Source: Prevotella sp. (GTDB lineage: Bacteria; Bacteroidota; Bacteroidia; Bacteroidales; Bacteroidaceae). From it: a stretch of 51,678 nucleotides of DNA. The stretch covers positions 1 through 51,678 of the forward strand of contig JAEEJK010000004.1 of NCBI GenBank assembly GCA_016281815.1, given 5' to 3'. A program made the translations under genes and the position numbers. Positions 36,784 through 46,056 of this stretch are shown here, piece by piece (position 1 is the first letter of the stretch; each line of letters opens with the position of its first letter). The notes under the pieces were generated by a model. The model made no database searches. It was not told the origin of the DNA and saw only the letters and a program-made list of their open reading frames with translations.

Positions 36784-39585
36784 ATGGATTTCGACCAACA
36801 ACTATTCCTCAAGCACTTCCATAAGAACAAGAACCTGAATGTCAGTTCATCACCATCACTGCGGCGCAATGAACAAATCCATTTCATGCTCTGCTTCGAT
36901 GAGCAGGGACTTGCATACGTCAAGGTGGTGGACAAGAAGGGGGCGGAGGTGCGGACCGACTACCGACTTTACACAGATGAGTTGTTCAATGTGTTGCGTG
37001 CTATCGACAAGGCGAGGGAAGAGATGCGCGAGAAGATAGTCTGGGGTGAGGAAAACGAGCGCGTCTATCTGTCTCAGTGGCGCTGGGTGCTATATGAACT
37101 GGTGCGATGCAACAATATCGTAGATGAGCAGATGCGACCCCTGCAGGTATCAGATACAACCCTGCAATTGAGGCTGCATATCTCTCAGAATGAAAAGGGA
37201 GAGTATGTCACCGCTGTCGATGTGTATGGCGACGGTATCGTTGCCGATAAATTCCAACTCATTGCCGACAACTTTGTGCTCGCAGGCGACATCCTCTATC
37301 CACTGCGGCCCATCGGCGACAATTTTGCATCCCTCCGTTATTTCCTGATCAGTTTTCCAGAAAACTGGGCAGAGGCCTACTTGTCGGTGTTCTTTTCCTA
37401 TATGGAGAATGTCGTGCCGGTGTTTGGTGACTACAAACTCGTGTACAGCGACCAGTTGGTGACAACCATACCTACGATCATCTTCGAGAAAGTTGACGAG
37501 GACATGGCTCTTTACATGAGGTTGGTGCAGGGACTCGATGGATTCGAGCATGACTTCATGCATCGCTTCGATCTCGTCTATGTGGCAAGGCTTACCATGG
37601 AGCGACAGATTCTCCTCAAGAGAATCGCTCACCGCGACAAAGTGCAGGACATCAAACAACTGCAAAACAAGATTCTCAAGTATGCAGGGTCGATGGGTAA
37701 GAAAGAGGTATATCAGGAGGATGACCTTTTTATCATCCCAGAGGCCATTGCCGGTCCCTTCCTCCTTGGGGCACTCCCGGAAATCGTCCGCGATTACCGC
37801 ATCGTGGGGTCGGAGAGTTTGAAACGCTACAAGGTGAAGTCGGCTCAGCCCAAACTCAGCCTGAAAATCGGTTCGGGAATCGACTTCTTGGAGGGCACTG
37901 CCACCGTCAATATCGATGAGGAACAGTTCTCGCTGCGTAATTTTCTCGCACAATACCGTAAGGACAAGTATATCACTCTCTCTGATGGCAACCGTGCCAT
38001 CGTCGATGAGGGGTTCATGCGCCGGCTTGAGCGACTTTATCATCATGGTGCGAAGAAGGATGGTACGCTGCGTATCAGTTTCTTCGATCTGCCTGAGGTG
38101 GAGGAACTGATGCAGCAGAGGATGGAGGGCAGCGCGTTCGAGCACCATAGGGAGGTGTACGACGGATTCAACCATCTCAAGGACCAGAAGATGCGATTCC
38201 CTCAGGTGAAGGCTCAGTTGCGCAACTATCAGCAAGAAGGGGTCAAATGGATCAATTATCTCTATGAGAACAAACTGGGCGGATGTCTGGCCGATGATAT
38301 GGGACTGGGAAAGACGCTTCAGACCATCGCCATGCTTGCCCGTGTCTATCCCAAGGTGAGGAAACCGTCGTTGATTGTCATGCCACGGACGTTGCTGTTC
38401 AACTGGCAGGATGAGTTGCAGAAATTTGCTCCCCAACTCACCTTCACCATCTACTACGGTGCACAGCGTGATCTGAAAGAGGCGATGAAGAGCCAGTTGG
38501 TGCTCACTACCTACGCTCTCGTGCGCAACGACATTGAGACTCTCTCCAAGAAGAAGTTCCACTATGTCATCCTCGACGAGAGCCAGAACATCAAGAACGT
38601 ATCGTCGCTGACCACTCAGGCGGTAATGCTCCTGCAGGCTGAGCACCACCTCGCTCTCAGCGGCACACCGATAGAGAACAATCTCACAGAACTTTACTCC
38701 TTGTTCCGCTTCCTCAACCCGTCGATGTTTGGTTCGCTGGAGGAATTCAACCGCGAGTATACCAATCCGATACAGCAGCAGGGTGACAAGGACACTATGA
38801 ATGCCCTCCGCCGCAAGATTTTCCCCTTCGTGCTCCGCCGCATCAAGCGCGATGTGCTCACCGAACTGCCCGACCGAACTGAGCAGACACTCTTCTGTGA
38901 GATGTCTGATGAGCAACTGAGGTTTTATGAGCAGCGCAGGCAATACTACCACAGCCTGGTGAAAAAGGAGATACAGGCCAACGGCATTGCGAAAAGCCAG
39001 ATGGTGATGTTCCAGGCCCTCAGTGAACTGCGTCGCATCGCCTCTGTGCCTGAGAGCCTGAGCGATGGTCAGGTGCATTCCCCCAAAATCGACCTGCTGA
39101 TGGACAGCATCACAGAGGCTGCAGAAAATGGACACAAGGTAGTGGTGTTCTTCAATTTCATCGCCGGTATCGAATTGGTCAGCGAGCGGTTGGAGCAACA
39201 GGGCATCGATTTCGCCACCATGACTGGCTCCACACACGACCGGCGCAGTGTCATTGAGCGGTTCCAAAACGACCCCCAGTGCATGGTGCTGCTCATGACC
39301 ATGAAGACTGGCGGAGTGGGTCTTAACCTCACCGTCGCGGACACTGTGTTTATCTTCGAGCCGTGGTGGAACCGTGCTGCCGAGGAACAGGCCATCAACC
39401 GCCTCCATCGTATCGGGCAGACGCAGAAGGTGATGAGTTACTCGGTCATCATGCGCGACACGATAGAGGAGAAAATCCGACTGTTGCAGGAGAAGAAAAA
39501 ACTCCTTTTTGATGGTCTGATTGGAAGCGACACCACTACAACAAAGGTTCTCACCGAGGAGGACATTGATTTCATCCTCAGTTGA
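36784..39585 (+). CDS. SNF2-family DEAD/DEAH helicase
   Basis: 933 residues. The N-terminal 470 residues are a family-specific region without recognised catalytic motifs. The Swi2/Snf2 ATPase follows: RNYQQEGVKWINYLYENKLG, motif I LADDMGLGKTLQTIAML (near 502), motif II VILDESQNIKN (near 597), motif III ALSGTPIENNLTELYSLFRF, then HKVVVFFNFIAGIELV, motif V TGGVGLNLTVADTVF and motif VI NRLHRIGQTQKVMSYSVI. The motif II sequence is DESQ, one of several variants seen in bacterial SNF2 proteins. Such enzymes translocate on double-stranded DNA and displace bound proteins. The next gene, 30 nt away, encodes a 611-residue protein that may be its partner. Confidence 0.92.
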   Translation: MDFDQQLFLKHFHKNKNLNVSSSPSLRRNEQIHFMLCFDEQGLAYVKVVDKKGAEVRTDYRLYTDELFNVLRAIDKAREEMREKIVWGEENERVYLSQWRWVLYELVRCNNIVDEQMRPLQVSDTTLQLRLHISQNEKGEYVTAVDVYGDGIVADKFQLIADNFVLAGDILYPLRPIGDNFASLRYFLISFPENWAEAYLSVFFSYMENVVPVFGDYKLVYSDQLVTTIPTIIFEKVDEDMALYMRLVQGLDGFEHDFMHRFDLVYVARLTMERQILLKRIAHRDKVQDIKQLQNKILKYAGSMGKKEVYQEDDLFIIPEAIAGPFLLGALPEIVRDYRIVGSESLKRYKVKSAQPKLSLKIGSGIDFLEGTATVNIDEEQFSLRNFLAQYRKDKYITLSDGNRAIVDEGFMRRLERLYHHGAKKDGTLRISFFDLPEVEELMQQRMEGSAFEHHREVYDGFNHLKDQKMRFPQVKAQLRNYQQEGVKWINYLYENKLGGCLADDMGLGKTLQTIAMLARVYPKVRKPSLIVMPRTLLFNWQDELQKFAPQLTFTIYYGAQRDLKEAMKSQLVLTTYALVRNDIETLSKKKFHYVILDESQNIKNVSSLTTQAVMLLQAEHHLALSGTPIENNLTELYSLFRFLNPSMFGSLEEFNREYTNPIQQQGDKDTMNALRRKIFPFVLRRIKRDVLTELPDRTEQTLFCEMSDEQLRFYEQRRQYYHSLVKKEIQANGIAKSQMVMFQALSELRRIASVPESLSDGQVHSPKIDLLMDSITEAAENGHKVVVFFNFIAGIELVSERLEQQGIDFATMTGSTHDRRSVIERFQNDPQCMVLLMTMKTGGVGLNLTVADTVFIFEPWWNRAAEEQAINRLHRIGQTQKVMSYSVIMRDTIEEKIRLLQEKKKLLFDGLIGSDTTTTKVLTEEDIDFILS

Positions 39586-39615
39586 TTATTTCTTATAAAA
39601 CAAACACTACTGATT

Positions 39616-41451
39616 ATGTTCGAGGAAATGATAGATGTCATCAAACTGTATCTGCCCGACAGAAAAACCTTTCAGTCATTGAGCGGCGATTATGGATTCC
39701 GGTTCAATAAGGATGAACTGCAAAATATGGTTGAGCCCTTCAGAAAGATGCTTCGTGGTGCGAAGGTGGAGGTGTACGACAGTGAGGGATATCTTACAAG
39801 CAGCGAAACGCTGAGGAAAATGTTGGACACTCCCGTTCCGCAGAAGATGGTCTATCAGCAATTCATGGCCATCATGATGGGCGACAGGCGAAATTTCATC
39901 ACCTATATCAACCGCCTTCCCCAACTGCATCAGAATGTCTACAGGATGATCCTCCGAAACAACATGTGCCTGTTGTCGGATGTGAGAAAAATGATGGGCT
40001 TGTCTGAAAAACCGAAGGAGCGCAGATATTATTGGGGCATAGAAAAGATAGATCTTAATTTTGTCGATTATATCAATGGTGGATACGATGACAGTTACAA
40101 TTATATCTACTATGTCTCGATTTCTTTGGAACTGAGAGAGTGGATGTTTGATGCGCTGTTGCCGGGAGAGCGCGACCTTGTCGTCGAAGAGGAATTGCCG
40201 GATAACCTTCAGGAGGGGTGCTTCGAACTTTCCACCATTACGCACATGCCGGTAGTGGAGGCTCTTTTGGAACAGGGTGTACTTACGATGGTTACCAACA
40301 AATTTTCTGCGGCTTCGGTGAAAAAGGGGGTTGCTCAGTTGGGGGCAGAGGAGTTCTTCTCTGGCTTGGGACTGCCCAAGGTCATGCTTTCCCTGCGTGG
40401 TGCCATCATGCTGCAAACCATGGGTTGTGTGTATGGTGAGAGGAGAATGAAGACTGGCAAGAAAAAAATGCCAGAGGAAAGGCTGAGAATCATGAGGACG
40501 TTGGTCAACAACAATGTCTTTGATCTGTATCCTATCCTGTTGGGCTATTGTTCTGGTCTGCGTCCTACGATGTATGAATATTTTTATGGTGACAGGATCA
40601 TGGCTGTGCTCTGCAAAGCCGTTCAGGAATGGAAATTGGGCGAGTGGATAGAGGTCTGTTCGATCATACGGCGCTATTTCCAAAGCACGGGGCATGCCGA
40701 AGATCTGAACTTCATCTCCAAGTATCAGGTCGACAGGGTGACGGTTTGGAATAAGTTTGGCGGCGAGGAGAGAAGGGTGCGTATAGGGAACTTTGCTAAG
40801 GAGATTGGCATTCCCTTCTGTAAGGGCTTGCTGTTTTACATGGCGGCATGGGGATGGCTCGATATCGCTTGTAGGGAATACGACAGCGATGATGTCAGTC
40901 CTTACGACACGCTGGAATATGTCCGTATGACACCGCTTGGGGCTTATGTGCTGGGACTGACCGACAAATACGAGAGACCAGCATTACCCAAAAATGAAAC
41001 CTATTTCGAACTTGACCCCGACCGCCTCATCATCAGATCGTTGTCTGAGGACAATCCGTATGAGAGTCTGCTTAAAGACACATGTATACCTATCGGAAAC
41101 AGGCGATATAGGATGACGGCGGAAACCTTCCTCGCGCACTGCGGGGACAAGGAGGACGTGCAGGGGAAGATAGATTTTTTCCAAAAATACATCAGCGGCA
41201 ATCTCACCCAGGTGTGGACTGACTTTTTTGACAGTCTGCTGAAGCGCTGTAATCCCCTTTCAAGACAATCGAGCGATGATTATATCATCTACAGCATATC
41301 TGCAGACAACAAACCTCTCATCCACCTGATGGCCAATGACCCCGTACTCAGACCGCTTATCATCAGGGCGGAGAACTTCATCATCCTCGTGCCAAAGGAC
41401 AAAAAGACGAAGTTTGAGCAGCGTCTCAAGAGCCTGGGATACCTGCTGTGA
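39616..41451 (+). CDS. Unknown protein, possible helicase-associated partner of the SNF2 protein
   Basis: 611 residues, soluble, no signal peptide. It is rich in aromatic and charged residues and looks alpha-helical with winged-helix-like segments (VGNFAKEIGIPFCKGLLFYM-type helices near 395, YDTLEYVRMTPLGAYVLGLT near 435). The last 60 residues (LIHLMANDPVLRPLIIRAEN, FIILVPKDKKTKFEQRLKSL, GYLL) resemble the end of XPB/Ssl2-type helicase-associated domains, where a short beta-strand is followed by a helix and a GY motif. This similarity is by eye only. It lies 30 nt downstream of the SNF2 gene on the same strand and probably shares its transcript. Confidence 0.85.
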   Translation: MFEEMIDVIKLYLPDRKTFQSLSGDYGFRFNKDELQNMVEPFRKMLRGAKVEVYDSEGYLTSSETLRKMLDTPVPQKMVYQQFMAIMMGDRRNFITYINRLPQLHQNVYRMILRNNMCLLSDVRKMMGLSEKPKERRYYWGIEKIDLNFVDYINGGYDDSYNYIYYVSISLELREWMFDALLPGERDLVVEEELPDNLQEGCFELSTITHMPVVEALLEQGVLTMVTNKFSAASVKKGVAQLGAEEFFSGLGLPKVMLSLRGAIMLQTMGCVYGERRMKTGKKKMPEERLRIMRTLVNNNVFDLYPILLGYCSGLRPTMYEYFYGDRIMAVLCKAVQEWKLGEWIEVCSIIRRYFQSTGHAEDLNFISKYQVDRVTVWNKFGGEERRVRIGNFAKEIGIPFCKGLLFYMAAWGWLDIACREYDSDDVSPYDTLEYVRMTPLGAYVLGLTDKYERPALPKNETYFELDPDRLIIRSLSEDNPYESLLKDTCIPIGNRRYRMTAETFLAHCGDKEDVQGKIDFFQKYISGNLTQVWTDFFDSLLKRCNPLSRQSSDDYIIYSISADNKPLIHLMANDPVLRPLIIRAENFIILVPKDKKTKFEQRLKSLGYLL

Positions 41452-41572
41452 GTCCTGCTCAATTGTCAATAGCACTTTATCCATAAAGGCCTCAGTTTCT
41501 TTCAACTTGAGAAAGTTGTGTAAAAAACTTGTTTGTTTTTTTGATTTTCGCTCGGCTTTCATTATCTTTGCA

Positions 41573-41580
41573 CCAAATGC
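41573..41580 (+). promoter_or_regulatory. -7 promoter box of the MFS transporter operon
   Basis: TATCTTTG matches TAnnTTTG, 51 nt before the start codon. The nearest TTTG is too far upstream (29 nt), so the -33 element is imperfect. Confidence 0.5.
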
Positions 41581-41631
41581 ACTGAACCAATCTGAAACCT
41601 GTATAAGAGTAACAATCTAAATCTAAGCAAT

Positions 41632-42963
41632 ATGAATCTGAAAGTACGTTTAGCGGTGATGAACTTCCTGGAGTTCGCCGTTTGGGGTGCCTACCTCACA
41701 TGTATGGGTAATTATCTTGGAAAGGCGGGATTAGGTGAGCAGATTGCCTGGTTCTATGCCATTCAGGGTATCGTGTCTATCTTCATGCCTACCCTGATGG
41801 GTATTGTGGCTGATAAGTATATCCAGCCGCAGCGCCTGTTGGGTATCTGCCATTTGTTGGCAGGTGCCTTCATGATCGGCTGCTGGTGGATGGGAATGAA
41901 CAATCCGACACCCGACAAGACAGCGTTCATCACGCTCTACACGCTGAGCGTCGCATTCTACATGCCCACCATCGCACTTGCCAATACAACGGCATTCTCT
42001 ATCTTGTCGCGCAACGGGATGGATACCGTCAAGGACTTCCCGCCCATCCGAGTGCTGGGCACCGTGGGCTTCATTGCCACCATGTGGTTTGTCAACTGCG
42101 CTGTGTGGGACGGTGGCTCTTTCATGTTCACCCTGGGTGAGAACGCTCACAAGTTCCAGTACACCTACATGCAGTTCTTTGTATCGGGATTGCTCAGTTT
42201 TGTGCTCTTTGCCTATTGCTTCACCTTGCCCGCTTGTCCGCTGGTCAAGAAGGAGGGTGGAAAATCCTTGGCAGAGACTTTCGGACTGAATGCCTTCAAA
42301 TTGTTCAAGACCAAGAGGATGGCTTTGTTCTTCATCTTCTCTGCATTGCTGGGTATGTGCCTCCAGGTGACAAACGGATATGCTGGTCCGTTCATCACCA
42401 GTTTCAAGGGCAGCATGGATGCTACCATCGCCAATTCCTTCGCGGCCAACAACGCCACCTTGCTTACCTCCATCTCTCAGATCAGTGAGGCGCTGTGTAT
42501 CTTGATGATTCCGTTCTTCCTGAAACGCTATGGCATCAAGGTGGTGATGCTCATGTCCATGTTCGCTTGGGTGTTCCGCTTCGGATTCTTCGGAGTGGGC
42601 AATCCTGCCATGCCGGGTGTGCTGCTCTTCATCCTGTCTTGCATCGTCTATGGTGTCGCCTTCGACTTCTTCAATGTCTCAGGCGGTATCTTCGTCGATC
42701 AGGAGTGTGAGCCGAGCATCAAGGCTTCGGCACAGGGACTCTTCATGATGATGACCAACGGTGTGGGTGCAACTGTAGGCACGCTGGCTGCCGGTGCCAT
42801 TATCAATTCATACTGCTCATGGCAGGATGTGGTGGTGAATGGCGTCAGCCAGAGTTTCCTCCTGGGAAGTTGGCAGACATGCTGGTTCATCTTCGCCGCC
42901 TTTGCCCTTGTGGTGGGTGTGGCGTTCGCATTGGTCTTTGACCCGAAGAAAAAAGAGAACTGA
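41632..42963 (+). CDS. MFS transporter, nucleoside:H+ symporter type
   Basis: 443 residues with about 12 membrane helices. The start (MNLKVRLAVMNFLEFAVWGA, YLTCMGNYLGKAG) and GIVSIFMPTLMGIVADKYIQ are characteristic of the NupG/nucleoside-symporter branch of the major facilitator superfamily. It probably imports nucleosides with protons, with energy from the proton gradient. The stop overlaps the start of the next gene by 1 nt (TGATG). Substrate is inferred from family only. Confidence 0.87.
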   Translation: MNLKVRLAVMNFLEFAVWGAYLTCMGNYLGKAGLGEQIAWFYAIQGIVSIFMPTLMGIVADKYIQPQRLLGICHLLAGAFMIGCWWMGMNNPTPDKTAFITLYTLSVAFYMPTIALANTTAFSILSRNGMDTVKDFPPIRVLGTVGFIATMWFVNCAVWDGGSFMFTLGENAHKFQYTYMQFFVSGLLSFVLFAYCFTLPACPLVKKEGGKSLAETFGLNAFKLFKTKRMALFFIFSALLGMCLQVTNGYAGPFITSFKGSMDATIANSFAANNATLLTSISQISEALCILMIPFFLKRYGIKVVMLMSMFAWVFRFGFFGVGNPAMPGVLLFILSCIVYGVAFDFFNVSGGIFVDQECEPSIKASAQGLFMMMTNGVGATVGTLAAGAIINSYCSWQDVVVNGVSQSFLLGSWQTCWFIFAAFALVVGVAFALVFDPKKKEN

Positions 42964-43520
42964 TGGGATTGGTCAGGCTGTATTTCAAGGGGGTGTCCGA
43001 AATCGTCGCTTCTGATGATGTGGGACTGCTGACACTGACCGATGAGGAACGCACACGCCAACTCTCCATCATCTGCGATGCCAACATGGTCTACCAGTTC
43101 GGCTTGCGTATCAAGGCGGCTGAGGTGGTGCCCAAGTTGGCGCCCGAGGTGCTGTGGCAGGTCATCGCACGCAACCTTGACCTGCGTTTCCAAATCATCA
43201 TCAATGACTTGGACGATGGACAGTACAAGACCTTGTTATATATGCCTGATATCCTGCAGGCCATCCCCGTGCGTGCCAGTGATGGGGTGCTCATAGCCCA
43301 TATCTCTGGCATGCCCATCTACATCGAGGAGCGTCTGCTCTTGCGGCAGGGAATCCCCTATAGCGACTCCGAGACCGGCATTTCCGTTCCTGTGAATGTC
43401 ATCAGCAACGACATGCTTCGCAAGGCACTCGACAAGGCGGTCGAAGAGGAGGACTATGAGAAGGCCTCCCAAATCCGTGACGAATTGCTGAGAAGGGGTG
43501 ATAAAGACCGCAGACCATGA
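42963..43520 (+). CDS. Bifunctional nuclease (DUF151) family protein with UVR motif
   Basis: 185 residues. The N-terminal 140 residues match the DUF151/BFN fold (VRLYFKGVSEIVASDDVGLL, LSIICDANMVYQFGLRIKAA, FQIIINDLDDGQYKTLLYM). The C-terminal helix pair (LRKALDKAVEEEDYEKASQI, RDELLRR) is a UvrB/UvrC-type UVR motif, which mediates protein contacts in nucleotide excision repair. The combination is seen in Bacteroidetes. Both flanks are coupled: a 1-nt overlap with the MFS gene and a 4-nt overlap with rsmE. Nuclease activity is a family property and not shown here. Confidence 0.9.
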   Translation: MGLVRLYFKGVSEIVASDDVGLLTLTDEERTRQLSIICDANMVYQFGLRIKAAEVVPKLAPEVLWQVIARNLDLRFQIIINDLDDGQYKTLLYMPDILQAIPVRASDGVLIAHISGMPIYIEERLLLRQGIPYSDSETGISVPVNVISNDMLRKALDKAVEEEDYEKASQIRDELLRRGDKDRRP

Positions 43521-44248
43521 AGGAAGCCCGTTATTTCTATGCGCCTGATGCAGTCACCGCAGGGCGGTTGCCCGATGATGAGGCGGCTCATGCCATCCGG
43601 GTGCTCCGACTCCGCGAGGGGGATGAGATTTTCCTCATCGACGGTGTGGGCAATTTCCATCGGGCGCAGGTGACGCTCGTCTCATCCAAGCATTGTGCTT
43701 ATCAGATATTGGAGACCTTGCCGCAACAGCCTTTGTGGCGCGGACATATCCATCTGGCGATGGGACCCACCAAGATGATGGACCGGGTGGAGTGGATGGC
43801 GGAGAAGGCAACGGAGATTGGATTTGACGAACTCACCTTCCTCGATTGTCGCTTCTCCGAGCGCCGTGTGGTGAAGACGGAGCGTGTGGAGCGCATCGTC
43901 TTGGCGGCTGTCAAGCAGAGCCGAAAGGCATGGCGACCAGTGGTGAATGGGATGACTCCTTTTGAGCAGTTTGTCAAGATGCCTCGCGAGGGGGCGAAGT
44001 TCATCGCCCACTGCTATGAGGAGATAACCCGCACCGACCTCTTTGACATTCTTTCTGCATTGGAAGATGACAACCCACAGGTGACCGTCCTCGTCGGACC
44101 AGAGGGGGATTTCTCCATTGAGGAGGTGAGGCTCGCCATGGACAACGGATTTCAGTCGGTATCTTTGGGTGAGTGTCGCCTGCGCACGGAGACTGCGGCC
44201 CTCTCTGCCGTCATGATGGCACAGTTGGCCCTGAGAAAACGTTTTTAG
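43517..44248 (+). CDS. rsmE: 16S rRNA m3U1498 methyltransferase
   Basis: 243 residues. An N-terminal PUA-like domain (RYFYAPDAVTAGRLPDDEAA, HAIRVLRLREGDEIFLIDG) precedes a SPOUT methyltransferase domain with LAMGPTKMMDRVEWMAEKAT, EIGFDELTFLDCRFSERR, the SAM-binding GPEGDFSIEE near residue 194 and SLGECRLRTETAALSAVM. The usual GPEGG loop reads GPEGD here. It methylates U1498 in the decoding region of 16S rRNA. Its ATG overlaps the previous stop by 4 nt. Confidence 0.95.
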   Translation: MKEARYFYAPDAVTAGRLPDDEAAHAIRVLRLREGDEIFLIDGVGNFHRAQVTLVSSKHCAYQILETLPQQPLWRGHIHLAMGPTKMMDRVEWMAEKATEIGFDELTFLDCRFSERRVVKTERVERIVLAAVKQSRKAWRPVVNGMTPFEQFVKMPREGAKFIAHCYEEITRTDLFDILSALEDDNPQVTVLVGPEGDFSIEEVRLAMDNGFQSVSLGECRLRTETAALSAVMMAQLALRKRF

Positions 44249-44287
44249 AAAAACACTGTAATTATCTTTTCATTTGTGCCCTGAAGT

Positions 44288-44983
44288 ATGCATCCCATGA
44301 TATACGATTCACGACATGCTAAGGAAACCAACTCCCCCTCTCAGATGAGAGGGGGTTGGGGGGCGTTGATCATAAACAATAAGGGCACGTTGATATTTCT
44401 TTCTCTCTTGATCATGCTGCTCTCCGGTTGCGGCAGTTCAGGTCAGGAGAAGGCTGGCCTTCCCAATGAGGAGGAACTGCTCAGTGAGATCAGTCGACTG
44501 CCGATGCTCTATACGGTGGAAGCAGAGGTGGAGGTGCTGGTGGAGGGACATGGCAAGAACGGCACCGCAGAATGGAAAACGATGTTTGGATCACGTGATA
44601 TCATTGTACCAGTGAGGGCGTATCTGAAGGCGGGAATCGACTTGTCTAAGATGACGGATGTCGAGGTGAAGGGCGACAAAGTGTATGTCAGCCTTCCTGA
44701 CCCAGTGATAGAGATTGAGAGCACGGAGATTCCCTGGGAGAAGGTGGTCACCAGCGTGTCGGGGTTGCGCGACAAGTTCAGCAACCGTGAGAAGGAGTTC
44801 CTCACTCGTAAGGGGAGAATCAAAATCTTGGAGGATATGGGCAACCTTGACCTCATTCAACCTGCCCAGGAGCATGCTGAGCAGATAGTGAGCAACCTCA
44901 TTAGGGGGATGGGCTATAAGCCTGTGCTCAGGGCGCGACCTATTTATGATGAACGTGAAATCATCAGGTTTGTCAAGGATTAG
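44288..44983 (+). CDS. DUF4230 family lipoprotein
   Basis: 231 residues from the first ATG, but the true start is uncertain because a GC-rich palindromic repeat (44332-44362) lies inside the N-terminal region. The repeat encodes an NSPSQMRGGWG stretch and even supplies an ATG at 44345. From there or from the TTG at 44365 or 44390 the product has a lipoprotein signal (LIFLSLLIMLLSGC) with a lipidated Cys. The rest is DUF4230: VEAEVEVLVEGHGKNGTAEW, RDIIVPVRAYLKAGIDLSKM and VSLPDPVIEIESTEIPWEK. Function is unknown. A second DUF4230 gene follows 17 nt later (9 nt if its alternative GTG start is used). Confidence 0.85.
   Translation: MHPMIYDSRHAKETNSPSQMRGGWGALIINNKGTLIFLSLLIMLLSGCGSSGQEKAGLPNEEELLSEISRLPMLYTVEAEVEVLVEGHGKNGTAEWKTMFGSRDIIVPVRAYLKAGIDLSKMTDVEVKGDKVYVSLPDPVIEIESTEIPWEKVVTSVSGLRDKFSNREKEFLTRKGRIKILEDMGNLDLIQPAQEHAEQIVSNLIRGMGYKPVLRARPIYDEREIIRFVKD
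44332..44362 (+). repeat. GC-rich palindromic repeat (copy 2)
   Basis: A 9-bp perfect stem CCCCCTCTC/GAGAGGGGG (44334-44342 and 44347-44355) with a 4-nt loop, followed by ttggggggc. It matches the copy at 16618-16652 in layout and in the trailing GTTGGGGG tail. Here it lies in the N-terminal coding region of the DUF4230 lipoprotein gene. Confidence 0.85.
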
Positions 44984-45000
44984 TAGATAGTGTGGATAAG

Positions 45001-46011
45001 ATGAACGAATTGATGAAATGGATACTGACCGCTGCCACCATATTGGTGGCTTTGGGTGTGGTGCTCCTGTTCCTGCGACTGACCAAGCCTGCAGAACCAT
45101 TGGATTACTCCACTGGGCCTGTCACCGTGCTCGACATCGCCAAGACAGAGAAACTGAAGGTGCTGACTATGCATAAGGAGGTGCTGGCTCATCAGCATCG
45201 CTTCAATTCGGGCTTGCTCAAGAAAAATGAGGAGCGCATCTATGTCATCTATCCTGCTACCTTGCATTTCGGCTTCGACCTGACAAGATGTGATAGCAAC
45301 AGCATCCGAACACATGGCGATACGGTGAGTGTCACCTTGCCGCCCGTGCAGATACTCAACAAAGACGGACATTCTGTCGATGAGGCCATCAAGCGCACGG
45401 CTATCGAGGAGGGGGAGTGGTCGGCAACGGACATGACCAATCTGCGCAACCGCGCTGAGGCTATCATGCGCCGCCAGTGTGAGTACGACGGGTGTTACGA
45501 AAAGGCTGAGAAGGCTGGCATCAGCGCGGTCAGGTCGATGATGGCGTCGTTGGGTTTCGGCCATGTCGAGGTGAAGGTGAAGAAAAGGGCCAGTTACGGC
45601 CTTTGCCTCATCGACAGAAACTTCCATAATAACCATAGTTTCAAGTTTTGCCGGAAAGACGGAAAATCATATCTCTCATATGAGAAAGGTGGGCAGGAGT
45701 CACACCTCTACTATACTCCAGGAAACATCCCGCTGCACGAATTGCTCGCCCTGGGTGACTATTTCATGCTTTTCTTTGACCGTAGTCCGCGTCAGGCGAT
45801 GGTTTTCAAGAAAAACAACCAACTGGCTCTCGCCTTCCTCAATACAACCATCACTGCAGGAAGCAAGGAGGCAGCGCAGGTGCGCAGTCGTGCCTCGAAG
45901 TACGACATGTCACCGCTCCGCCATGCCATCGTAGACCTTATTTATGGGGGAAAGGTCAACCTCACCATCATGGAGACTGACAAAAAAGGCAACGAGATCT
46001 TCAGATATTGA
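45001..46011 (+). CDS. DUF4230 family membrane-anchored protein
   Basis: 336 residues from the ATG at 45001; a GTG at 44992 would add three residues. One N-terminal membrane helix (WILTAATILVALGVVLLFLR), then a DUF4230 domain: VTVLDIAKTEKLKVLTMHKE, ERIYVIYPATLHFGFDLTRC, GDTVSVTLPPVQILNKDGHS and RNRAEAIMRRQCEYDG. The C-terminal third (residues 195-336) is additional. The tandem pair, one lipoprotein and one membrane-anchored, suggests that the two act together at the inner membrane or periplasm; that is inferred. It ends just before a 9-nt repeat array. Confidence 0.9.
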   Translation: MNELMKWILTAATILVALGVVLLFLRLTKPAEPLDYSTGPVTVLDIAKTEKLKVLTMHKEVLAHQHRFNSGLLKKNEERIYVIYPATLHFGFDLTRCDSNSIRTHGDTVSVTLPPVQILNKDGHSVDEAIKRTAIEEGEWSATDMTNLRNRAEAIMRRQCEYDGCYEKAEKAGISAVRSMMASLGFGHVEVKVKKRASYGLCLIDRNFHNNHSFKFCRKDGKSYLSYEKGGQESHLYYTPGNIPLHELLALGDYFMLFFDRSPRQAMVFKKNNQLALAFLNTTITAGSKEAAQVRSRASKYDMSPLRHAIVDLIYGGKVNLTIMETDKKGNEIFRY

Positions 46012-46056
46012 TTTCCCTAGTCTTCCTAGTCACTCCTAGTTTTCCTAGTCCTCCTA
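46012..46056 (+). repeat. 9-nt tandem repeat (CTAGTNNNN family), copy 2, stop to stop
   Basis: Four units starting CTAGT (9, 10, 9 and 9 nt, from 46017 to 46053) span the gap between the DUF4230 stop and the converging PPTase stop. The PPTase TAG stop codon (46056-46054) is itself part of the next ctag unit. Same family as 33478-33560. Confidence 0.85.

Noticed and set aside
37150..39408. Long 752-codon minus-strand frame opposite the SNF2 helicase
   Set aside because: It lies fully within the helicase gene, which carries all conserved motifs. The antisense translation has no recognisable domain.
36784..41451. A named phage-defence system built on the SNF2 gene
   Set aside because: No accompanying nuclease, methyltransferase, DUF1998 or phospholipase D-type protein is found next to it, so a named system cannot be assigned.
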